A DNA stretch of 30,313 nucleotides, from NCBI GenBank assembly GCA_964417895.1, contig CAYQJS010000061.1:1-30313 (forward strand). The letters run 5' to 3'. Made by a program: the position numbers and the translations under genes. The stretch is from CAYQJS01 sp964417895. Lineage in GTDB: Bacteria > Chloroflexota > UBA6077 > SHYK01. The notes beneath the pieces are model-generated. The model searched no databases, was not told the origin of the DNA, and saw only the letters and a list, made by a program, of their open reading frames with translations. Shown one piece after another: positions 25,185 to 30,313 of the stretch. Position 1 is the stretch's first letter; each line of letters opens with the position of its first letter.

Positions 25185-25484
25185 TTAGCGGCACGGCCCA
25201 TCCGTCACGATGGGAACCCACGCAGCCACGCACGTCGTGCCACCACCTTTTTCCTCGTGGGCCACGGTCAGGGTGTCCCCGTTATTGACCTGCTTGAAGA
25301 TGTCACCCACTAGCTGCCGCCCATCGGAGCTCACCAGCCGGTAGGGCTCGTTGGCAGGGAGACCGAGGTGGGCAGCAACGAGAGCGCAGAGCTGCTCCGC
25401 GGTTTCGCCTTGAATCACATCAGCCTCTACTGACGCTGTGCCACCCGCTCTAAACACCGTGACCTTCTTGCTATTCTCTGACAA
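25185..25484 (-). CDS. Ubiquitin-like modifier precursor
   Basis: 99 residues from a TTG at 25484, chosen because GGAGGG lies 6 nt upstream; the frame extends 23 codons further up. The predicted order fits a beta-grasp fold: strand KVTVFRAGG, strand ASVEADV, helix TAEQLCALVAAHLGL (28-42), strand PYRLVSSDGRQLV, then VNNGDTLTVAHEEKGGG (67-82). The Gly-Gly-Gly (80-82) is followed by 17 more residues (TTCVAAWVPIVTDGPCR), so the modifier would need C-terminal trimming, for which the neighbouring JAMM protease is the candidate. It is the first gene of the cluster, 83 bp before the E2 gene. Sequence identity to ubiquitin itself is not obvious; the call rests on fold pattern, GG and context. Confidence 0.82.
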   Translation of the reverse strand: MSENSKKVTVFRAGGTASVEADVIQGETAEQLCALVAAHLGLPANEPYRLVSSDGRQLVGDIFKQVNNGDTLTVAHEEKGGGTTCVAAWVPIVTDGPCR

Positions 25485-25863
25485 AGCCCACCCTCCGCAC
25501 CGCGACTTGCCGATCGTGGTGGCAGCCACGGCCTCTACTCTCACGAAAACCACACGCCAAGATCACAGAAGTATAACAGTGTTGCTGCGCGACGCTTTGT
25601 TCGGCTCGATAGAGGCCAGGAGTTGCGCGCACATGCGAACGCGCCACGCACGGGTGTCGAAGGGGGCACCATCGCTTGCTGTAACAGTGCTCGATTCGAC
25701 CGGGGTTACCAGTGCCCGCCCTGGGCATCGGCGGTGGCGGTGGCTCTCCGAGCCCGGTAAGCCCTCCATCGTTCCGCTACCCATTACGGAGCGCCACATC
25801 CTGTGCAACTGTCTACCTGCGTTCACGCGGATCGCGCGACGGCGGCCTGCAAATGTGTCTTTC
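25485..25863. other. Upstream region of the Ubl cluster
   Basis: 379 bp between the secreted-protein stop and the Ubl start, both genes on the minus strand. It should hold the cluster promoter. A TATACT hexamer on the minus strand (25570-25575) is a -10 candidate about 85 nt before the start codon, but no matching -35 is visible. Open frames crossing it on both strands have no recognisable family features. Confidence 0.4.
25491..25496 (-). promoter_or_regulatory. Shine-Dalgarno GGAGGG deciding the TTG start of the Ubl
   Basis: GGAGGG with a 6-nt spacer to the TTG at 25484. No other candidate start in the frame has a comparable site. Confidence 0.7.
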
Positions 25864-26748
25864 CTAGAGTTGGATGATCTTGAAGCTTCTGAAACTGGCT
25901 TGAGTGCTGGCGCGTAGCGCGATCTCCCCAGGTGATAGGAACCGATTGTCCGTCGCCTGTAACCAGCGAGTTCCATCAATGAGAAGGCGGAGATTGTTTC
26001 CCTGCGCCTCAAAGCGATAAGTGTGCCAATTGCGGCCCGGATCGAATGTGCGAGTCATGAGTGCGCCTCCAGGCGCACTGAGATATGTCTCCATTACCCC
26101 GGTGGGCCGAATTGAGCTTGGAGGGTTATTGTGCCAGACGCCCGCGCCGTAGCCCGCGTTACCTTCGCGTCGGATAACAATCCCGACCTGCCTGTCTGAC
26201 GGGAGCCCGAGCACTTGAAAGTCGGCCTCCACCGCGTAGTCCGAGGTGGGTGGCTGAAACGGCGCTATCACAAGACTGTTGCCACCTGTACCGTCGTTGA
26301 CTAGCATTCCGCCAACAGTCTTCCAGTCCTGCGTGCCAGTCCATCCAGCCATTCCGCCGGACCAATTCGCTGTATAGAGAACGCTTCCTGCCGGAGGGAC
26401 AGCTGGCGGCGAAGGGGGCGGTGGCGGCGTCACAGGCCCCGCAAAAAAGTCAACGCGAGGATCTAGCCGAAACCATACCGCTTGGGCTCCCTCACTCTCC
26501 CAGACTGCCAGCACCCAGTCTCCGTCGGTTCCTAAGACTCGATAACGCTCACCGGGCTGGGCTACCCAAAGTACTTCACCACTGAGTGAGAATGCCTCGG
26601 TTGGGTCCAGGATAATGAGCCAAGACTCTTGGAGCAGAACGGGAGATGCGATTACATTGCGCTCGGCCCGGGCCGACTCCGAGCCGCTACTGCCGAGAAT
26701 CATCCCGGCCACGACTGCAAGGAAGAACGCCGCGCTGGGCAAACGCAT
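25864..26748 (-). CDS. Secreted SH3-like / concanavalin-lectin-like protein
   Basis: 294 residues from the ATG at 26748 (SD GGAGAG, 6 nt); an upstream in-frame ATG at 26790 would bury the signal. The signal peptide is MRLPSAAFFLAVVAGMILGSS with cleavage probably near SARAE. Next comes an SH3-like beta segment (about 40-95, LSGEVLWVAQPGERYRVLG), a Pro-rich linker (TPPPPPSPPAVPP), and a jelly-roll domain of the laminin-G/DUF1080 type (about 118-294: NWSGGMAGWTG, YAVEADFQVLG, NWHTYRFEAQGNNLRLLIDG). It is probably exported and binds glycans or envelope components. It is upstream of the Ubl gene on the same strand, but the 379-bp gap makes a shared transcript uncertain. Confidence 0.8.
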   Translation of the reverse strand: MRLPSAAFFLAVVAGMILGSSGSESARAERNVIASPVLLQESWLIILDPTEAFSLSGEVLWVAQPGERYRVLGTDGDWVLAVWESEGAQAVWFRLDPRVDFFAGPVTPPPPPSPPAVPPAGSVLYTANWSGGMAGWTGTQDWKTVGGMLVNDGTGGNSLVIAPFQPPTSDYAVEADFQVLGLPSDRQVGIVIRREGNAGYGAGVWHNNPPSSIRPTGVMETYLSAPGGALMTRTFDPGRNWHTYRFEAQGNNLRLLIDGTRWLQATDNRFLSPGEIALRASTQASFRSFKIIQL

Positions 26749-26951
26749 CGTCAACTCTCCAATGGCGGGTAGTCGATGATGATTAAACACAGTGGGCCGC
26801 GCTCGCGCAACGAGCGGACCGGGGGTTGTGCCTAAACACTAATTGGCGGGCTCCCGCGAACCCGTTCACCCTGGGGCCTCCGCTTGTTGTAGATTACCGT
26901 GCAATCCGGCAGGCTACATACGACTACTCCGCATTGGTGATGGATTACCGG

Positions 26952-27224
26952 ATGCCGAAAGTAACCTCGATTCGCTTGAGCGACGACCTGGCGGCAAGGC
27001 TCGACCGGCTTGCCGAGGCGATCGACCGGCCACGAGCGTGGCTGATCGATCAGGCGATAGCCCGCTACCTCGACGACGAAGCGTGGCAGATCGCGGCAAT
27101 CAACGAGGCGCTTAGCGAGTACCAGGAGGGCCGCGCGTTGCTGACCGCCCACGACGACCTGATGAAGCGTATGGAGGAGAAGGTTCGAGCGCGAGCCGTC
27201 GACGATGCAGGTCCTCTAGCTTGA
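26952..27224 (+). CDS. RHH (CopG/ParD-type) antitoxin
   Basis: 90 residues from the ATG at 26952; an ATG at 26940 is possible. The N-terminus MPKVTSIRLSDDLAARLDRLAEAIDRPRAWLIDQAIARYL is a ribbon-helix-helix DNA-binding domain, and the tail WQIAAINEALSEYQEGRALLTAHDDLMKRMEEK is the helical toxin-binding region seen in ParD-type antitoxins. It overlaps the start of a decayed ParE-like toxin. Two copies of gattaccg upstream (26892-26899, 26943-26950) could be operator sites for autoregulation. Confidence 0.88.
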   Translation: MPKVTSIRLSDDLAARLDRLAEAIDRPRAWLIDQAIARYLDDEAWQIAAINEALSEYQEGRALLTAHDDLMKRMEEKVRARAVDDAGPLA

Positions 27225-27541
27225 CCGCGCGGGAGCCCACCTGGGCCAGGCACTCGGCTATTTGCTCGAACGAAACCCGAGGGGTGCGCTTCGCGTCCAT
27301 AACGCAATCCAGGAGCAGTCCTGCTGCTCGCCGACCGTCCGGGATTGGGCCGCCCTGGGCGAGTTCCGACACGCGCGTGCTGGTAATCGCGCGCACCCCG
27401 TATATCGTGGCTTACACGGTTGACCGTAGCATCGATGCCGTCATCATCCCGCGGGTTCTGCACGGCGCGCGCCTCTGGCCAGAGGCGATCCAACCTACGT
27501 ATTCCGAACGGTCTCCCAGAATAGCTGGTCCACATCCATGA
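27205..27541 (+). pseudogene. Decayed ParE/RelE-type toxin
   Basis: From the ATG at 27205, overlapping the antitoxin end, the frame reads MQVL, a TAG at 27217-27219, then LDRAGAHLGQALGYLLERNPRGALRVHNAIQ, which is a ParE N-terminus. The ParE C-terminus DTRVLVIARTPYIVAYTVDR and IIPRVLHGARLWP continues in another frame after about 27300-27330. The gene thus has an internal stop (a TGG to TAG change would explain it, since Trp is common there) and a frameshift. Toxin activity is presumably lost. The 3' end overlaps the convergent Pht5-like gene. Confidence 0.8.
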
Positions 27542-28454
27542 GCCCTCGCGTAAGACCCTCCGCGTACGACTGCTGCGCCACCGCCGTCAGCATCGCGCGG
27601 TTCGCGGCGACTCCCGACAGATAGGGATCGGGCCCGTACAGCTCGCGCTGCGCTTCGGCATCCTGGCCGGGCAAGACGAGCGCAGTCGATGGATCGCGCT
27701 CGTAGGCCGCGCGCTTCGACGCCTCGAACGCCTCGTACAGCGCCTCGGGAACCCACGGGTTCTCCTCGACAATGGCACGGCGGACCAGCATGATGTGGTT
27801 GACGGGCACATAGCCGCACGCCCGCTGGAACTCGGCAAAGAGGCCGCTTCCGCCGTCGGGAAACAACGGGCGGATTGACGGGTCATCTTTGACGCCGAAG
27901 GCGGCGTCCAGCTCACCGGCGCGGAGCAGGCGATCGAGCGAGCCGTCTTCGTCCAGCCACGTGACCGAGAGGTCGGGCCGTAACGTCTCCTCGATGCCCA
28001 GCTGCATGTCGTGGCTGCGGTGGCGCGCGCGGCCGGCGAACCAGGTCACCTCTTGCGGGCGGACGCTATAGATATCGTTGAGGGCCACGCGCAGCCACAC
28101 GCCGGCGGTCATCGCGAAATCCCCCATCCCGACCCTCTTGCCGCGCAGGTCAGCGGGCGAGGCGATCGCTGCATCCTTGTGCACGCGAGTCTCGAGGAAG
28201 GGGGTCGCCTTCGCCAGGAAGATTGGAATGGCAATCCAGTCCCAGCGGGGCTCGTTGCGCTCAAAGGTGGTCATGTAGTGCGAGATCGAGAACTCGAAGA
28301 GGTCGCAGTCACTGCCGTGGTCCAGGAGCCAGGCGAACGTGTCGCCGTGATCCACGGGGTCGACGGCGATCTCGATGCCCGCGGCCTGGACCACCCCCTC
28401 CATGAGCGGGTAGATGCGCGGGTTGCGGGAGAAGGCCGAGCGCAGCTTGAGCAT
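27495..28454 (-). CDS. 4,5-dihydroxyphthalate decarboxylase (Pht5)-like / SBP-fold protein
   Basis: 319 residues from the ATG at 28454 with SD AGGAGGTG. Family features include LFEFSISHYMTTF, IPIFLAKATPFLETRVHKDAAIASPADLRGKRVGMGDFAMTAGVWLRVALNDIY (DLxGKRVG followed by MTAxVW) and an alpha/beta two-lobe pattern. Proteins annotated as 4,5-dihydroxyphthalate decarboxylase share this fold with periplasmic solute-binding proteins. There is no signal peptide, so a cytoplasmic enzyme is favoured over a binding protein. It lies 21 bp downstream of a gentisate-dioxygenase-like bicupin, consistent with aromatic acid catabolism. Confidence 0.8.
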   Translation of the reverse strand: MLKLRSAFSRNPRIYPLMEGVVQAAGIEIAVDPVDHGDTFAWLLDHGSDCDLFEFSISHYMTTFERNEPRWDWIAIPIFLAKATPFLETRVHKDAAIASPADLRGKRVGMGDFAMTAGVWLRVALNDIYSVRPQEVTWFAGRARHRSHDMQLGIEETLRPDLSVTWLDEDGSLDRLLRAGELDAAFGVKDDPSIRPLFPDGGSGLFAEFQRACGYVPVNHIMLVRRAIVEENPWVPEALYEAFEASKRAAYERDPSTALVLPGQDAEAQRELYGPDPYLSGVAANRAMLTAVAQQSYAEGLTRGLMDVDQLFWETVRNT

Positions 28455-28475
28455 TGCACCTCCTGGGGCGGCTTG

Positions 28476-29573
28476 CTACCGCCGCGTCGACTCCGCATAG
28501 TCCGCCGTGACGGCCTGGTGGCCGTTCCTCTCACCGTAGGGCTCCTCAACGAAGAGGTTAAGCGCCTCGATGATCGGCGCATCCGTCGTGGAGAAGAGCA
28601 CCGCCGCCTCGGTGGCCGAGCGATTTAGGTGCTCGTGCCAGGCCCACGGCGGCAGCGCGACGAAGTCGCCCTGCTCCCAATCGATTCGGACGCCATCGAC
28701 AATCGTCGAGCCGCTCCCCCGGAACACGTGGTACAGGGCGCAGGTCGTATGGCGGTGGGCCCGCGTGTGGACACCGGGACGGAGCATTTGGATCAAGCAC
28801 CCGATCGTCGGCAGGACGTGCCCCGCAGTCGCCGGATTGGTGTAGCGGAACGCCACGTCGTCGAACGGGCTGGCACCGAACCTCGCCAGCTCATTGAGGG
28901 CGGGCTCCGTCCTGGACCAGGGGAACGTGAGGAGCGGAGAGATCGGCGGGGATGTCCGCGGCTCCCACGCAGGCTGGAGGAACCCGGCGCCGTAGCGGGC
29001 CTCCGAGTTGCCGATAGCCGTGGTGGCGGGGTTCAGCTCGTCGGGATACTCCTCCTGGCGCATGCCGCGCAGGAAGTTGACCAACGGCAAATCGAGGCTG
29101 TCCATCCAGATCATGGGGCCATCGCCCTGGTTGACGTGACCATGCCAGGTCCAGCCCGGCGTGAGCACCAGGTCACCGGGGTTCATCTGGCAGGGCTCGC
29201 CGTTGACCATAGTGATGGTGCCGCTGCCCTTGATGATGAAGCGGATGGCGGCCGCCGTGTGCCGATGGGAGGGGGCTATCTCCCCGGGCATGACGACCTG
29301 CACGGCGCCCGACAATGTATGGGTCGCCCCGCGGGCGGCCGGATTGGAGAGCCCGAGGGTGCGACGCTGCGCCTCCGGACCAGGCTTGACCAATTCAGCG
29401 GAGAGGAGTGCGAGCGGCTCGATCTCCGCCCATCGCCAGTGGCGAGGCGGGTACGCCGTCTCGAAGTGAGGCCGGTTCTCGCCAGCGCGCCATCCGGCGC
29501 GCAACCCGGCGGCCTCGACGCCTCGGTCAAAAGCCTCCAGCTTCTCGGTGCGAACATCCTGCTCGATGGCCAT
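28476..29573 (-). CDS. Gentisate 1,2-dioxygenase-like bicupin
   Basis: 365 residues from the ATG at 29573 (strong SD AAGGAGGGA); the open frame continues upstream only through repeat sequence. Two cupin domains are visible. The first has SHRHTAAAIRFIIKGSG (His103, His105) and LTPGWTWHGH (His144 or 146), a likely Fe(II) site. The second has THAHRH-like RAHRHTTCALYHVFRGSG and LPPWAWHEH. Length and layout fit gentisate 1,2-dioxygenases, which cleave gentisate to maleylpyruvate; salicylate or hydroxynaphthoate dioxygenases are alternatives. It forms a two-gene unit with the Pht5-like gene. Confidence 0.85.
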   Translation of the reverse strand: MAIEQDVRTEKLEAFDRGVEAAGLRAGWRAGENRPHFETAYPPRHWRWAEIEPLALLSAELVKPGPEAQRRTLGLSNPAARGATHTLSGAVQVVMPGEIAPSHRHTAAAIRFIIKGSGTITMVNGEPCQMNPGDLVLTPGWTWHGHVNQGDGPMIWMDSLDLPLVNFLRGMRQEEYPDELNPATTAIGNSEARYGAGFLQPAWEPRTSPPISPLLTFPWSRTEPALNELARFGASPFDDVAFRYTNPATAGHVLPTIGCLIQMLRPGVHTRAHRHTTCALYHVFRGSGSTIVDGVRIDWEQGDFVALPPWAWHEHLNRSATEAAVLFSTTDAPIIEALNLFVEEPYGERNGHQAVTADYAESTRR

Positions 29574-29639
29574 GGCTCCCTCCTTGAAATCAGCGCCTTT
29601 CGTGAGAGTGTAGTACAGAACAACTGAGGCTGCTGGGCT

Positions 29640-29812
29640 ACGCGTCACCCTCTCCCTCGCCCTCCCCCATCGAGGGGGAGGGAAGAATTGCTCCCTTCCC
29701 TTGTGATGGGGAGGGCCAGGGAGGAGGGTATCGTGCTTGTCCCCCCTGACGGGGGAGGGGGAACGGCCCCCTCCCCCTTGCCTTGCGGGGGAGGGTTTGG
29801 GAGAGGGGTGAA
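29640..29812. repeat. GC-rich palindromic repeats, copy 6
   Basis: Tandem C-rich and G-rich arms: caccctctccctcgccctcccccatcgagggggaggg, gctcccttcccttgtgatggggagggccagggagg, and cccctgacgggggaggggg followed by ccctcccccttgccttgcgggggaggg. The run ends directly at the msrQ-like stop and may form a terminator-like structure for that gene. Confidence 0.75.
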
Positions 29813-30313
29813 CTAGCGGCGGCTGCGGAGCCAGAAGACCGCGCGGACCCCCAAAAGTACCGCCACGATGGCGGCGTAGGTGAGCGGCTGCGTCAGGTCG
29901 ATCTTCACCCGCCAGATGAAATGCAGGATCGCGAGCGCCCCCGCGAGGTACACCACCTGGTGGAGACGCAGCCACCGAAGGTACCCGAGCCGCCGCACCC
30001 AGTCATTCGTCGAGGTGATGGCCAGCGGGACCATCAGCACCAGCGCAGCGAAGCCAACGGTGATGAACGGCCGCTCGGCGATGTCGGCGACGATGGCGCT
30101 CCAGTCGAAGAACTGATCGAGCGCCAGGTAGGTCAGGAAGTGCAAGGTCGCGTAGAAAAACGCAAAGAGGCCGAGCCCACGGCGGACCCGCATTTGCCAG
30201 GTCCACTTCAGGAGTCGCCTGGCCGGCGTGCAGGCTAGCGCCGCGACCAGGAAGATCAGAGCAGTAAGACCCAGCTCGTTTTCCATCTGGGCGATTGGGT
30301 TGGCGCCCAATTC
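29813..30313 (-). CDS. msrQ: MsrQ-like heme-binding membrane protein (5' end outside the window)
   Basis: About 166 residues of the C-terminal part remain; the frame is open to the window edge, and the first visible residues ELGANPI match an internal position of the family. Features: a ferric-reductase-like four-to-five helix core, RRGLGLFAFFYATLHFLTYLALDQ with a conserved heme-ligand-type His, RPFITVGFAALVLMVPLAITS, and RWLRLHQVVYLAGALAILHFIW with two further His. MsrQ passes electrons from the quinone pool to the periplasmic methionine sulfoxide reductase MsrP; msrP would be expected just upstream, beyond the edge. Confidence 0.88.
   Translation of the reverse strand, partial: ELGANPIAQMENELGLTALIFLVAALACTPARRLLKWTWQMRVRRGLGLFAFFYATLHFLTYLALDQFFDWSAIVADIAERPFITVGFAALVLMVPLAITSTNDWVRRLGYLRWLRLHQVVYLAGALAILHFIWRVKIDLTQPLTYAAIVAVLLGVRAVFWLRSRR

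Noticed and set aside
22228..25484. Simple sulfur-carrier (ThiS/MoaD) pathway or pupylation locus
   Set aside because: An E2-like protein with an FHPxIxPDGxxC site and a RING-like partner are not part of thiamine/molybdopterin pathways, and no Pup ligase or proteasome genes are present.
25438..26012. Open frames on both strands in the region upstream of the Ubl gene
   Set aside because: No SD, low-complexity Arg/Ser/Pro composition, overlap with real genes.
28629..29627. 332-residue plus-strand open frame opposite the bicupin
   Set aside because: Shadow caused by high GC at third positions; Asp/Gly/Arg-rich composition and no domain.

Overview
This is a 30.3 kb, GC-rich bacterial fragment from a metagenome-like assembly (there is one 10-N scaffold gap). 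Three things suggest a Chloroflexota-like soil or aquatic bacterium: many family-5 solute-binding lipoproteins paired with family-2 amidohydrolases, an MsrQ/bicupin/Pht5-like catabolic set, and abundant GC-rich palindromic repeats. That placement is an inference of moderate confidence, because no rRNA or other phylogenetic marker lies in the window.

Layout. (1) 1-9318 and 15244-17677 form a catabolic/uptake area. It holds three paralogous oligopeptide-type substrate-binding proteins (SBPs; 1-1188, 4437-6158, 6531-8273), an N-acyl-D-amino-acid deacylase-like enzyme (1366-3021), and four COG2159-type amidohydrolases. Two of these amidohydrolases sit 1-2 nt behind an SBP stop codon. No ABC permease or ATPase is present. 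(2) 9554-15161 (minus strand) is a MoxR-DUF58-VWA-VWA-TPR ('Bat-like') operon with ATGA/GTGA stop-start overlaps. Palindromic repeats have entered the start of the DUF58 gene and the 5' end of a small membrane gene. (3) 18074-20797 is a two-domain M16 zinc peptidase with a repeat inserted in frame. (4) 20964-25484 (minus strand) is the highlight: a compact ubiquitin-like conjugation cluster in the order Ubl, E2-like, JAB/JAMM protease, E1-like, then a membrane protein with a RING-like cytosolic zinc finger and an extracellular fibronectin-III domain. (5) 25864-26748 encodes a secreted SH3-like/laminin-G-like protein. (6) 26952-27541 holds an intact RHH antitoxin and a decayed ParE/RelE toxin. 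(7) 27495-29573 is a Pht5-like protein plus a gentisate-dioxygenase-like bicupin. (8) 29813-30313 is a partial msrQ-like gene at the window edge.

How the genes may work together. The Ubl carries a Gly-Gly-Gly followed by 17 extra residues, so the neighbouring JAMM protease is the obvious maturation and deconjugation enzyme. The E1-like protein would adenylate the trimmed Ubl, and the E2-like protein (active-site Cys in an FHPxIxPDGxxC context) would accept it. The RING-like membrane protein is a candidate E3 or recruiter that could tie conjugation to the envelope. The Ubl-E2-JAB-E1 order resembles bacterial Bil-type antiviral operons. The membrane RING/Fn3 subunit, to my knowledge, is not a standard part of those and is the most novel aspect. 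The catabolic modules probably import and hydrolyse or decarboxylate organic (perhaps aromatic) substrates, but their substrates cannot be read from sequence.
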